Source: Peromyscus leucopus
Taxonomy: Eukaryota; Chordata; Mammalia; Rodentia; Cricetidae
DNA length: 64,000 nucleotides
Reading direction: 5' to 3'
NCBI RefSeq assembly: GCF_004664715.2
Contig: NC_051084.1
Coordinates: 61,951,334 to 62,015,333, forward strand
This document shows, in pieces, positions 32,771 to 45,074 of the stretch. The stretch's first letter is position 1; every line of letters starts with the position of its first letter. The notes below the pieces were generated by a model. It did not search any database. It was not told where the DNA came from and saw only the letters and a program-made list of their open reading frames with translations. Made by a program: the position numbers and the translations under genes.

Positions 32771-33475
32771 TTTTATTGTCTTTTGAACACACGAGACACA
32801 CATCTGGAAGCAAATAGATTTGTGCATGTTTGGAAAATTGTTGTTGGGGTTAGGATGTTATTTTTTTTCTTACTCTGGGGACATCGCACCTATAACCAGC
32901 TGTGTTAAAGTGACTATGCTTTGTCATTGATTCAAACGTAAGGTCTTGTGTGCTCCTTTATCATGCCCCTCTTTTCAGAAGAATAAATCTGGGGAATATT
33001 TAGCCTGATTTCCGTCTTTAACTCACCTCCATAAGCCTCTTGTACCTTTCTTCTCTGCCAGAGAAATTTAGCGTTGACTGAGTTTGTGACATCAGTCCAC
33101 TTCAGCTGTTAGGGGTACATTAAATATTAGGGTTACATGTAACATACATGAACAGCGATTGAGGCAGCAGTTTCAATGGCCATTTGTTATGTTGTAGCCA
33201 CAAAGGACATCGTTATTTCTAGTTACTGTGTATCCTTGAGTAAATTATGACATCACTATATGGGAGTTTGGTCCCAGGTAAAGTGCTCTTAATCACTACC
33301 TTAAAATTAAGTTTCTGCCCTCAGTGGAAAACAAAGCTCGAGGCTTATGAAAATGACAGTACTAGTGACAGGCAGGGGCCGTGTCCCGGAAGAGGAGGGT
33401 TATTTGTGTGTAGAATTAGGTTGGGCTAGTTTCTGTGAAACCTGTAAACAGAGGTGACCAGTAAGATGTCAGTTA

Positions 33476-33642
33476 GCCATGTGGTGGTGGTGCATGCTTT
33501 TAATGCCAGCACTTAGGAGGCAGAGCCTGGCAGATCTCTATGAAGTTGAGGCTAGCCTGGTCTACAGAGCAAACCCCAGGCCAGGCACCAAAGCAACACA
33601 GAGAAACCCTGTATGGAAAAACAAAACAAAACAAAACAAAAC

Positions 33643-33671
<29 letters not shown>
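33476..33671 (+). mobile_element. B1 SINE, sense, with (AAAAC)n tail
   Basis: GCATGCTTTTAATGCCAGCA, GCCTGGTCTACAGAGCAAAC and ACACAGAGAAACCCTGTATG are sense B1. The A tail has mutated into about 10 AAAAC units (33616-33671). Confidence 0.85.
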
Positions 33672-33673
<2 letters not shown>

Positions 33674-33834
33674 GTTATCCATTGTGTGAATGGCTGCTAA
33701 CTTGTTCTTGATTGTGAATTTGGTTCCATCTGATTTTTGGACTAATTCTTCTGGTGTAATCCAGTCTCAAGGGAATTGAACTAATCGAGGTGAAGGTCCT
33801 ATTTCCACTGTAGGCTCATTAGGTTACTGTCTCC

Positions 33835-34061
33835 CTGCTGTCTTCCCAGACTCCGACTTTGGCTGCTGTGTACACAGGGTAGCTTGTCCCCGAGCACTGG
33901 AGATCTGTCCCCAGGCTCTTTCTCCCATCTTCTGTAGGTGTGCTGGGCTTCCAGATGCTTGTTGCTGTGCCCGGCTTCACGTGGGTTCTGAGGACCAGAA
34001 CGCAGGTCCTCAGGCTTGCCTGGCAAACTCCCTACCCACTGAGCCATCTCCCTGGCCCCAT
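33835..34061 (-). mobile_element. B4-type SINE, antisense
   Basis: GTGCTGGGCTTCCAGATGCT, CACGTGGGTTCTGAGGACCA and CCCACTGAGCCATCTCCCTG occur in antisense order. Confidence 0.6.
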
Positions 34062-34199
34062 GCTGGCTGACTGAATGAGAGAATGGGCTTAACCTGTATC
34101 AGCATATGGAAGGTGGTGGATTGTTCTGACCCAGAGAGTTGTGAACATAGCAAAAAATTTTTATCTTGTCAGCTTTGTATGAGCAAGAAGTAAACAATT

Positions 34200-34330
34200 G
34201 GGGCTGGAGCGAGGGTTCAGGAGTGAAGTGTGCTCACTGCTCTTGTGAATTTCACATCACACATCCTGGTGTCACTCATCTACGTGCCCCCTTGCTTCCA
34301 CCCTCTGCCCTCACAACCTCCTCCCCAAAC
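34200..34330 (+). mobile_element. B2-type SINE fragment, sense
   Basis: GGGGCTGGAGCGAGGGTTCA and GTGTGCTCACTGCTCTTGTG are a tRNA-like head. The body is diverged. Confidence 0.5.
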
Positions 34331-34331
34331 A

Positions 34332-34446
34332 AAATTTAAAAGTAAAACCAACCCCCCCCAAAAAAAACAAAACAAAACCAACCAACCAAACAAAAACCCT
34401 CCAAAAAAGAAAACAAAACAAAATGAACAAACAAACAAACAAAAAC
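34332..34446 (+). repeat. A/C-rich low-complexity tract
   Basis: Irregular CAAAA/CCAACC-type units follow the SINE fragment, probably its degenerated tail. Confidence 0.85.
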
Positions 34447-34589
34447 TCTTGGCATGTGACATGGAAGCTGTGCTGTGGCTCAGTGAGTCACACAGTGTAT
34501 AGTTCATACATCTCTACTTGAAGTGTTCACTGCAGTGAGTCATTGGTCTGGTGTGAGGCCCCTGGCTTCTGCTACACCATGGACTCTGG

Positions 34590-34743
34590 TAAGTGTGCTC
34601 ACTGCTCTTCTGGAGGACTGGAGTTTGTTCTTAGCACCCACACAGCAATTCCCAGCTGCCTGTAACTCTACTTCCAGGGGATCCAGTGCCCTCTTCTGTC
34701 CTCCTCAGGCTCCTGAACTGTCATGATATATGTAAAGCCCACT

Positions 34744-34796
<53 letters not shown>
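34590..34796 (+). mobile_element. B3-type SINE, sense, with (CA)n tail
   Basis: TGTGCTCACTGCTCTTCTGG, GTAACTCTACTTCCAGGGGA and TCCAGTGCCCTCTTCTGTCC, followed by about 50 bases of CA (34748-34796). Confidence 0.75.
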
Positions 34797-34797
<1 letters not shown>

Positions 34798-35478
34798 AAA
34801 ACAAAACACAACAACAGCAAGTCTTTAAGAAACAAAGCGATTACTCACTGAAGATGTGGGGTTATTTCTTACTAGACATGATCTACTGAATATGTGCCTT
34901 GTTCCACAAGCAGTTTTTGTAGCCTAATGGGCAGTTCACTAGGTTCTATGTGATATCTCTGATTTCTTTTTTTCTGAGTCTACATGGACTCAGAATCCAG
35001 TGATTCTGGATGGCAAATGTGACAAGTAACCCTGTAAGAAGGAAGCATTTGGTAGACATGATGGAATGATGTGCTTTCATGGAGGAAGCTGGGCATTCTC
35101 CTCTGTTTATGGGTCCCGTGTTTCTGTTCTCATTTGCAATCCCTACCTGCTTAAGATGTTCTGTGGAATTTTCTAGTGCTGAGAAGTAATCGCTCTTTGA
35201 TGTATTGTCACAAACAGTAGGGTTAGGTGGGGATTTGTGACTATTCTGGCATTTCTCTCTTGGGTCTCTTTTTATTTCCTCTTAGGAAATATCACAGAAT
35301 ATTAAGCATTATATATGGACAATATATTCCAATGTAGCATATGTTTATATCTACAATTTATACTATATTCACATGAATACCCACAGCTCATTATAATCTA
35401 CAGATATTTTCTATATACTCTTGCTTTCTATTTTTCCTCATTGAACTTTACTTTAAAAATATTAATGGTGTCTTTAGT

Positions 35479-35814
35479 GAAGGGCTGGGGTGATGGCTTA
35501 GTCAGGAAGTGCTTGTCCTGCAGGCACAAGTATTAAGTACAGTGTGAGAGCCTGTGTAAAAAAGCAGGTGTGGTAGTGAGTGCTTGTAATCCCAGTATTG
35601 GGGAAGAACAGACTGATACATCCCTGAGGAAATCACTAGTCTACTTGTTGAGCTCCAAACCAGTGAAAGCCTCTATCTAAAAAAAAAAAAAAAAAAAAAT
35701 TAGGCAGAAGGTGTTTCCGGAGAATGACACTGGAGCTGTTCTCTGGCCTCTTTGTGTATGCGCACGCATATGAATGTGCCCCACCACACAGTGTATGCCT
35801 GCACACATGAACGT

Positions 35815-35858
<44 letters not shown>
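35479..35858 (+). mobile_element. B4-type SINE, sense
   Basis: A tRNA-like head (AAGGGCTGGGGTGATGGCTT) is followed by a B1-like middle (GTGCTTGTAATCCCAGTATT), A21 (35679-35699), then a GTTCTCTGGCCTCTTTGTGT end and a (CA)n run at 35815-35858. The second half after the A run shows it is a composite element. Confidence 0.65.
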
Positions 35859-35862
<4 letters not shown>

Positions 35863-35999
35863 TTATTAAGACTGCAAAAACAGAAGGAAAACAATTCAAG
35901 TGGACTTAAACACAGGGAGAGTATCTTGGCTCGCAGAATGGGAGAATTTAGAGTCATTGGAATGGCATGATTCAGCAGCTTGTGTTTCTTTCTGAGTCT

Positions 36000-38500
36000 G
36001 CTTCTTAGGGTCATAGACGGTTTTTATGGTTCCCAGGATGACTTGCTTTCCAATTCAGGTTACACGGCAATTAAAGGGTCTTTCTTGGCACAGTTAGAGA
36101 GGAGGGGAGATTCTTTCCCATATATATCACTATGTCTACTTAAGTCTGCTCAACACTAAGTTGTTTGATCATAGTGCTCTGTGATCAGACTATTGACTTT
36201 GTTGTTCAGTTTTAGCCAGTGTGTGTCCACTGTGACCCTTGACGTAAACCTACTCCCATCTCAAATGTCTAAGAAAATGGGGTCACTGGTGCCTGGAAGG
36301 GAAATCTTGAGGGTGTTGTTGAATGAGGAGCTTGAAAGAAGAAGTTGAGTAGTCCAAACATGCTTGTCTGTAGTGGCCATGCATCTCTCTTAGAAGGCCT
36401 TGTACTCTGGTCCTTCTTACTGAGAGCTTTTGATAAGTAAGACATTGCGGGTGTGTGGGCTTTTAACAGGGGTGGGGACCAGGATATGTTCTATATAAAT
36501 GGAAGAGTTAGATACACCCTTAGAATTCAGGAGGGGTGTTTGCTTTCAACCAATGAGCAAGCAAATAACTGAGAAAGCATAATGAATATGTAAAACATGC
36601 CTATGTGCAGGACCTCAAAATCAGCTGTGTGTTTCTTTGTTGATATATACCTTCCTGATTCCAAATGACAGGAGGTTTTTTTATATATTTTTTTTATGAT
36701 GTGCTGGCTCCCAATGGGATGACTCATTATTCAGTTCTATGCAAGGCAACTTTCCTTGGATAACAGAGACAAGATCAATCTGCGGGAAAGAAATGCCCTG
36801 TACTAGTGTTTGCTTCCAAATGATGTCTTTTCAAACATGTCACAAATACTAATTAAATCTCCCTTCCTTCCCACGTAATGAGCAGAGTGGAGTAGACCCG
36901 GGCCACTCCATAGTTTAATGTCAAAAGAAATGGTCTCCACAATCGGGGCCCACAGCTACAGTTCCAGCTACCTGAAAACACTGCCATTTAACTTCCTTCC
37001 CTTCCCAGAGGGGACAGTATGCACAGCGAAGCAGAAGCAAATATATTTTGTTTGGTTTATTCCTGGCGTTGGCTCTTAGAAGTCTGAAGGACAGTACCTG
37101 ATGACTTTGTTAGCATGTGGGACATGTAGACAACATGACCAGAAGGTGGGGCCTGGCATCACTGAGATGGGAAAATGAAATTTGTTTAATTTTAGCTTTC
37201 ACACAACAAAGAACTCAGAGCGTTCCAGTCACTGGTTAGCTATTCTGCAGGGCTCTTAGGATTAATTTGAAAAGAGAAGCAAAGACTACGCAATGGTGCA
37301 AGTGTTGGGTAGAAGGGTCCGTTTGGGATGAGATGGCTACCAATCTTCTGGACTTTGAAAGGATTTTGGTCACTCAACAGAAGAAAATAGGAAAGCTTGC
37401 TCAATTGCTAAGTCATAAGCACAGTGTAATGATGTAGTGAAGCTATGTCTCTTTCAATTTTCAAAAATAAATGAAAGCAGAGAAACCTCTGGCTGAAAAA
37501 GAGTCACCTGGAGATTCCCTGGAGGGCACGATATTTAAACTTAGGCTCAGAAGGATGACCTGGATTTGGATGAAGGGACAGAAGTAAGGGAATATGTTAA
37601 TGACTAGTCTTACAGAGTCAGCTGCATGGGAAACATGGCATCTATAAATAATCAAACTGGAAGGTAAGGTTTCAGAGAAAGTCATCAGGGGCGAGAGTTC
37701 TAGGAAGAAAGTCGAGAGTACCACGAGCTGTCTTGAGCACCAACTCGAGGAGAGTTGTTTTTTAATCCAGGACAAAATGGAATACTCTCAGGGGATTTAT
37801 TTTGTGGCCATGGCTCTTTCTCTCATAAAATATCCCTTCGAGTTCATATCAGAGGCAGAGAACTATCCTTGCTGAACCGGGCTGGGTGACAGGTTAGTTC
37901 TGACTGGCACAGTCACTGTCCTCCTGAAGCTCAGATACACATGAGGAGGAATACTGTCCATCAGCACGATGCAAGGCACCCAGGCATCTGAAAGCTACAG
38001 CTGAGAAAACCCTGCTTGGAAATTCTGCGAGTAATGTGGAGGAGCCTGGAATGACTTTGTGAATGACGGCAGAAGTGGCTGTTGTCACCTGGCTTTAGAC
38101 TTTGGTGAGTTAGAGAGATAGTATGCATCACTAGAGTGCTATGACAGAGACCCGGGTCCTGATTCTTAGGTTCCAGCGTTATCTACCTGTGTGATGGCAG
38201 GTAAGTGTGGGAAAGCCTAGGCCCCCATCTGTAATGAGGAATTGGACTAAATCAGCCATTTCCAGTGTGAATCCTGCATGCAGTTAGTAACACAGGATTT
38301 TCCACTGAAAATAAGCACTCTGTGGCCAAATAAGTTTAGGGAATAGAGTACTATGCTGAGAGGCATGTCCAGAAACACAGTAAATACTTGAAAAAGTCTG
38401 TAAGGAGGAAGTGTGCCTTCCTACGTTGAAATTGCTGGGTTATTAGATTCTCAGCCCATTACTTCCAAAGACATTTAACCTCAGATATTTTTATTTTTAT
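36000..38500 (+). other. Intronic stretch, mostly unique
   Basis: No gene seen. Weak MIR-like words occur near 38130-38290. Otherwise I recognise nothing. Confidence 0.4.
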
Positions 38501-38514
38501 TTTATTTTATTTTA

Positions 38515-38621
38515 TTTATTTTAAGTAGAAACAAAGAGAACAATACAAAGAATCAATGAAACAAAGGGTTGGTTCTTTGAGAAAATCAAGAAGATAGACA
38601 AGCCCTTATCCAAACTAACCA

Positions 38622-38678
<57 letters not shown>

Positions 38679-39125
38679 ATCCAAATTAGCAAAATCAGAA
38701 ATGAAAAGGGAGACATAACAACAGACAACAAGGAAATCCAGAGCATCATCAGGTCATACTTCAAAAACCTGTACTCCACAAAAAAAAATCTAAAAGAAAT
38801 GGAAAATTTTCTGGATAGGTACCACACACCAAAGTTGAATCAAGACCAGATAAACAATTTAAATAGACCTATAACCCCTATGGAAACAGACATAGTTATT
38901 AAAAGTCTCCTAACCACCAAAAAGCCCCAGGGCCAGATAGTTTCAGAGCAGAATTCTACCATAATTTCAAAGAAGAGTTAATACCAATACTTCTCAAATT
39001 GTTCCACACAATACATACAGAAGGAACATTACCAAACTCCTTTTATGAGGCTACAGTTACTCTGAAACCCAAACCACACAAAGATGCAACAAAGAAAGAG
39101 AACTACAGACCAGTCTCCCTCATGA
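38515..39125 (+). pseudogene. L1 ORF2 fragment, plus strand
   Basis: AATCAATGAAACAAAGGGTT, TCTTTGAGAAAATCAAGAAG, then CAGGGCCAGATAGTTTCAGA and TATGAGGCTACAGTTACTCT are the stretch of L1 ORF2 leading into the reverse transcriptase. It is split by a (GA)n run (38628-38677) and ends abruptly near 39125 before the catalytic region. Confidence 0.8.
38628..38677 (+). repeat. (GA)n microsatellite in L1
   Basis: About 50 bases of GA expanded from an AGGCAGAGAG site within ORF2. Confidence 0.95.
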
Positions 39126-39129
39126 ACAT

Positions 39130-39483
39130 TGATATCTTTAAATATAAAACCCTTTTATTATCTCCTACTGTCCATATATTATCATTTTCACACTTTCCCC
39201 TCTTCCAACTCCTCCTAGTTTCTACCCACTTACATACCTACCCAGCTTCATGCTTTTTTCTTCTCTCTCAAAATCAGAATAACAACAACACCAACAAAAT
39301 GAAAACCAAACAAACTCCAGTAAGGCAAAACTTCACTAAATCAAACCAAATCAAACCAAAAACTGCACAAAAACCGTGAGCTCGAAACAGGTGAACTGGG
39401 AAGGACAGAGCTGCAGGAATAATGGATTCAGGAGTCATCAGCACCATGGTTTCACCTGGGAGCAGCACATGCAAGCACTGGAG

Positions 39484-39534
<51 letters not shown>

Positions 39535-40085
39535 ATACACAGAGACACACACACACACACAGACAGACAGACACACACACAGACACACACACAAACACAC
39601 ACAGAGAGACACACACACACAAACACACACAGACACACACACACACAGACACACACACACAGACACACACACACACACAAACACACACAGAGAGACACAC
39701 ACACAAACACACACAGACACACACACACAGACACACACACACAGACACACACACAAACACACAGAGAGACGCACACACAAACACACACAGACACACACAC
39801 ACAGACACACACACACATACACACACACACACACACACCATCAACAAAAGCTGAAACCCTGGAGTTCTTTTGTTGCCCAACTACCCTTGGCATGGGGGTC
39901 TGCCCTGAAGTGTGGGTAATAGATCCAGTGAGACTCCATTGAGAAAATGGATTTTTCCCTTTCCCACCAAGTATCAATAGAAAATAGCTTCTTGGTTAGG
40001 TTCTTTGTGTCCTTCTTTGTGACCACTTCCCCCGTTTCCTCTGGAATTTCATCTGGTTTGAACCTGTGTGAGTACAAAGAAAGTT
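39130..40085 (-). mobile_element. L1 3'-UTR fragment, minus strand, with CA array
   Basis: TCTTCCAACTCCTCCTAGTT, CCCAACTACCCTTGGCATGG, GTCTGCCCTGAAGTGTGGGT and AATAGCTTCTTGGTTAGGTT follow the antisense of a rodent L1 3' UTR. The orientation is opposite to the ORF2 fragment it abuts. A 350-bp CA-type array interrupts it. Confidence 0.65.
39487..39838 (+). repeat. Long interrupted (CA)n array with internal periodicity
   Basis: About 350 bases consist of CA runs broken by GACA, AAAC and AGAGAGAC. The rare word AGAGAGAC recurs at about 39603, 39689 and 39763, giving an internal period of about 74-86 bp. It produces long spurious His-Thr and Cys-Val frames. Confidence 0.95.
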
Positions 40086-40399
40086 TGCTTCTCCAGCATG
40101 GCTGAGGGAACTTTGCCATCTATAACACAGGACTGATCATGGCCCCAGCCCAGTCAATGCTGTCTCAGAGTTGAGGCACAGAGTTCTTTAAAAGAGCTTG
40201 GAGATCCTCTGAGGTCGGCTCTCCCTGGTGGCTTTGTCATATGACTTCATTAGACAACGTGTGTGCTCTGGAGCTATCGACTTCACCTTCCAGTTTGGAA
40301 TCATCATTTCTCTAACTTACTCTATTAACCAGGAAAGAGCTGGGGGAATTTTTTTTTCTTTGCATCTGTATATAATGTAATTTAACCTAGCCAAAAACG

Positions 40400-41010
40400 A
40401 CACTGATTGTCCCACAGGACTTAATTAACTCCCATCTTCATGGTGCTCCATGGAAATAATCAGAAAAGTAAAAGTTCGGGCGTACCTGTCCACTTCCACC
40501 TCTGCTGCATAATGAGCTGCCAGGAACTGTGACACTGATGAGGGGTGTAAAAGACACTGATTACAGGAGGCGGAGAGCTGCCTGCTCAACTCGCGGGAAA
40601 TCTGGCTGGGCTGCAGGAACTGCAGACCCAGTGAACAGCCTTCGCGTTCACATTCTGACTCTCCACGTCTTCCCCCCGCACGCACCTTGCTGCCACCCGA
40701 GCGGTGTGCCTTTGTTAACCTTTAGCTCTGCCTTCTGCACCGGGGTGGATGTGATGTCAATTGTCACAGGGCAGGTGCCATGTTTATTGCTCTGCCTGTA
40801 GCAAATCCGGCCCGGAGGAGCAGGATTCTCCTAGCTAGCCCTCAGGGGAGCCCATTAAGAAATTGCAAGGCTAATAAAAATCATGGTGGATGAAATTGCA
40901 ATCCTCTGGTGCCACTCTGTGATGGGTCGACTCTGCTTTTACATTTTAATGGGGGGCAGGGATTGAAGGTTTGAATGAGGACCCTTGTTCCAGCGATACT
41001 GAGAGTCACA
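40400..41010. promoter_or_regulatory. Candidate intronic regulatory block (CpG-enriched, repeat-free)
   Basis: There are no recognisable repeats, local CpG enrichment and a cluster of motif-like words: TTAATTAA (40421-40428), GTTAACC (40714-40720, HNF1 half-site-like), TGTTTATTG (40781-40789, forkhead-like) and ATTGCAAT (40895-40902, C/EBP-like). PKHD1 is known to be an HNF1B target. Enhancer function here is inference only. Confidence 0.3.
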
Positions 41011-41489
41011 CCTTCGTGACTCACAGATGGAAAGGGCAGCTAGAAGGCAGGCTTCCTTCCTTCTTTGTGGGAGGCTTCTGCATAGTTGAGATAGGGATTC
41101 ATTAATGTGTCTGATATGCTAACGGTGGCCTGCTCCTGGAGGAAAGCCTCACCCTACCATAGGGCATGAAATTTGGGGCACAGTTAGAGATTTCGTGCCT
41201 TTCAGTGAAATCCAGTGCCCATTCCTAGGGGAGTCTAGATAATGCATGAGGTCTGCTTCTGTGCCTTGGTAAAATTTTTGAATACATTTTTCTACTACTG
41301 GCCTCTCCAAAAGGAGACTGTGTGGGAATAGTCATTCCAGCAGTTAGTCTCATTTTACACCGCGTCCTGTCTTACCCTGGGACCGGTGGGTTAGAAGGTG
41401 GCTGCGTTTTGTTGTTCTTTCCTTTTCTTCAAGGAATTTATAACTTTGCTTGAACAGATAGTTTCAAATGTTAAAATGACGCCACCAGC

Positions 41490-41650
41490 AGCTGATGAGC
41501 TAGCTCAGTGGGGCAAGGCACTTACCCCTGGGCCCAAGCCTGACAGCAGTCCTCAGGACCCACATGGCGGCAGGAGAAATCTTAACTCCCCCAAGTCATT
41601 GTCTGACCTCCACATGAGCATTATGGAATGTGTACTTGTGTGTGCATGTG

Positions 41651-41693
<43 letters not shown>

Positions 41694-41702
41694 ACACACA
41701 AT
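41490..41702 (+). mobile_element. B3/B4-type SINE, sense, with (CA)n tail
   Basis: GATGAGCTAGCTCAGTGGGG, CAGTCCTCAGGACCCACATG and CATTGTCTGACCTCCACATG, then CA from about 41655. Confidence 0.7.
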
Positions 41703-41904
41703 CAATGAATGAATGAATGTAATTTAAAAATTAAAGTAAAAAAATAAATAGATCAGACAATTAAATATATATTTTCTACTTTGGAAAGAATGAGGAAAAT
41801 AGGAGAATAGGAGAATTTGGTAGTAGGTAATGATGCCTTCTAGAGAAGCATATACTATATTTTATTGTAAAGAAATGCTATTACTCTGAACGAAATGAAA
41901 GGAC

Positions 41905-42085
41905 AGTGTCATTGATTGAACGCTTACTCTTTTGGGGGCCTGCATGAAGCTCTTTGCTTGAGCTACTCACTTGATCCTGAAAAGGAAACATAAAAGTGAT
42001 TGCTGTGGCCATCTTCATTTTACAGATTGATAACTGCCCAGAGATATTTAGAAACCCGTTACTGGCAGAGCGACAACTCAGACTG
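41905..42085 (-). mobile_element. MIR SINE, antisense
   Basis: CTTCATTTTACAGATTGATAA, then CTGGCAGAGCGACAACTCAG, are antisense MIR core words. Confidence 0.6.
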
Positions 42086-42368
42086 ACGTAAAATAATTGC
42101 CAAGTCTATACCATTACCATAGACTTTTTCTTGGCAAAATGTTCAAGTCTGAAGAAAGTTTGCTCTCTTTCATAAACATTTCCTGGGATGAACTGGGAAA
42201 TCAATAATCTGTGGAAGTTGATTAGAGAGTGGATGGAAAAGTATGAGCATGTTCAAAGGGACGCTCTCAAATGCAGCTACAGTGGACCACACAGGCGAAG
42301 CTCTGCACTTTCATCTACCACAGTGCCCGACTGTTCCTGCTTCCTTGTGGGTATCTCCCTGATGTCTG

Positions 42369-42592
<224 letters not shown>

Positions 42593-42699
42593 GGTGGGGT
42601 CTGTTTCTATTTTGTATATCATCTGCAACTTCTGTAACAGTAGAAATAATTTTGTTGAATGAGTGCCTGGATGAACATGATTAAAATGAATGTCCCTTC

Positions 42700-42806
42700 T
42701 GTGTACATGTAGTGCAATCACTCAGGAGGCTAAGGCAGGATGATCATTTGGAAGCAAGCCTGAGCAACACGAGGAGATGCAATCTCAATGTAACAAAACA
42801 AACCCC
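42700..42806 (+). mobile_element. Diverged B1/7SL-like SINE, sense
   Basis: GTGCAATCACTCAGGAGGCT, AAGGCAGGATGATCATTTGG and AAGCCTGAGCAACACGAGG resemble a B1 monomer with strong divergence. Confidence 0.5.
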
Positions 42807-42829
42807 TGTGCCCCAGACTGAAATAATTT

Positions 42830-44065
42830 CTTAAAACCTTTACTATAAAAATTTAGAAATCTTTGCTGAGACTGTAGATGGCAAGAAATAAAGAGGAATC
42901 GGACCCTGACCGGAGTCACACTCAGGGTGGCTTTCCTCTGAAATGCCTCCCTACCTCATGGCTTCTGCAGCCCTGATGCTTCTGCAGCCTTGATGCTCTG
43001 CCATCTGCTGCTGTGTGGAGTTTTCAGTCGGCTGTGGACACACAGATGTAATTGACACAGATCGTTATTGTATGTTTTGGGCCGTTTTATTCTTGGTAAT
43101 GTAAATAATGTGTAGCAGAACATTTCTTATATTGTATGCAGACTCTCATCTTTATTTAGATTTCTTTTTTTGCTCTATGCCTTTTGTGAAGGAATGGGTG
43201 ATCAGACCTGTAACTCTGAGACATTTGCTTTATTTTGCTTTTTTTCAGTTTTCTAGTTAGTGAGGCAATACATCTCAAAAGATAGGGATGAGGGATACTT
43301 GTGTGGGAGATAGAGAAGTTTTGTCATTTTTAAGATGTGTGCCAGTGATCATAATTCTGGCTCATTTAAAAATATTTTAATCATGTTGGCTTTTCCAGAA
43401 TACCACTGTAATGCTTTAATATATGATGAAATAAAACATGGTTTCATCTTATTTTAAAAGATACATGCTTAGTAAGAACTTGAAAGGTAATCATTGGATT
43501 AAAAATAACAAACTGTAGTTTTTAGCGTTCAGTTGCTTTGACTGTGGCTGAGAAAACATCAGATACAGTGTTCTTAGTCCCCAAAGGCTTGTCCTCTTTG
43601 TCCCGCAGCTTACAAGCTTCAGTGTGAAGGATGAAAGTCTCAACATCATTTTCTATAGGCATCATCATTAAGAGGTGTTCTCTGTGAACTCAGTGAATTT
43701 GGACCAGTCTTCAGTTCCATACTGGCACATTTATGGACGTGCCTATGATTGTGTGCCTATCCATGAAATGCCCTGGAAGGAGAAGATTTAAGATGTCTCT
43801 GTTTCATCTTTAGAAGCCATTCTTTTGTGTGTCATGGGAAATTGACCCTATTCTTTACCAGACTACCACATACATCTTCAAGTAGAAGTTCATCACAATT
43901 GATCCACTCAAGGCAATATGTATTTTTAACTTTCTAAATTAACAGCTTTGAATATGAAAATTAAAGAGACTAGCACAATCAATTTAAATGCTCATCACTG
44001 CAGCCATTCACTTGTTTGCTTTTTAAAAAACTAACTTTTAATTGTGTACTTTTGATAGATTGCTC
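42830..44065 (+). other. Intronic stretch, no gene or clear repeat
   Basis: AT-rich. An AG at 43608 (TTTGTCCCGCAG) looks like an acceptor, but the sequence after it does not continue fibrocystin. Confidence 0.4.
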
Positions 44066-44069
44066 TTTA

Positions 44070-44385
44070 AAGTCCTGGGAGACAGCTCAGTTAGTAAACT
44101 GTCTTGTAAACATGAAGCCCTATGTGTATCCCTAGAACTCATGTGAAGGAAGTTGAGCATGGGGAAAGTTTTCAATTCCAGGACTGGGGGAGGGACGACA
44201 GTAGGTCCCCGCGGCTCACTCTGAGCCAATCTAGCCTAATCATTGAGTTCCAGGCCAGTGAAAGATGCTGTCTCAGAAATCAACAGTGGACAGCGCCTAA
44301 GAATCAACACTGGAGGTTGATCTCTGGCCTCCATGCACCCACCCCACATGCACCTGTATACACATGCACACGCACACGCACATGA
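44070..44385 (+). mobile_element. B4-type SINE, sense
   Basis: GGGAGACAGCTCAGTTAGTA, AGTTCCAGGCCAGTGAAAGA and GTTGATCTCTGGCCTCCATG, ending in a CA-rich tail, match B4 order. Confidence 0.65.
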
Positions 44386-44934
44386 GGTTATCATTTTAAA
44401 AGGGTAATGTACTAATAAGAATTTAAGGATGAACGCAGGCATGTGTTTATCTGAATATCTATTATTTAGTATGGGAAAATGGAATACATTTTATATATAT
44501 ATATTTAAATTTTTCAAAGCACAAACTGCCTGGCATTTTGATTTAAAAACATTGGAGCAAAAATCATGTAGAAACGAAGTTTCCTGTGAGCCTTTTGGAT
44601 TTTTCTTTTCTTAAAGTTTCCTTTTCTTATGCTTCTTTTTTCCATTCTACTCCTAGTTAAGGTTTAAATTCAGAAAGTCTAAAATTTCCCTGGTGCATTT
44701 GCATTTTAAACAGATTTCTTGAGGACTCAAAAAAAGTGAAGTTAAAGTAAAAGAAAAATTAGCAACGAAGATGCTTTTTTTGCATGTGGGATAACGTGTG
44801 CTTGGAACTCACTCCATCAAGTTCCATTGTCCAAGTAACAAGCCCTTCATTAACTTTATAAGACCGAAACCATGCGGCTCTGCATTTGACATTTATCTGT
44901 AACAAGTCCACGGCATGTAAACATTTTTCTCTGT

Positions 44935-45065
44935 TATTTCTACAGCACCACAGAGAATACATTGTTAGTTCCATTTAACAGATAAAGAGATGAATGCTTC
45001 AAAATGTTGAGACTTGCTCAAGGCCTCAGGGCTTACTGTGCTATAGTTGAGACTTTGAAATGTAG
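44935..45065 (-). mobile_element. MIR-like relic, antisense
   Basis: CCATTTAACAGATAAAGAGA and GACTTGCTCAAGGCCTCAGG correspond to MIR core words. Confidence 0.5.
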
Positions 45066-45074
45066 TCTGCTTAA

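Noticed and set aside
39487..39838. CRISPR-like repeat/spacer array
   Set aside because: It is a dinucleotide array with interruptions, without unique spacers, in a mammalian intron.
39274..39977. Long Cys-Val and His-Thr open frames
   Set aside because: They are translations of a (CA)n array on both strands.
43597..43800. Possible exon after TTTGTCCCGCAG
   Set aside because: A good-looking acceptor, but the downstream frames do not continue fibrocystin and no phase-compatible donor was convincing.
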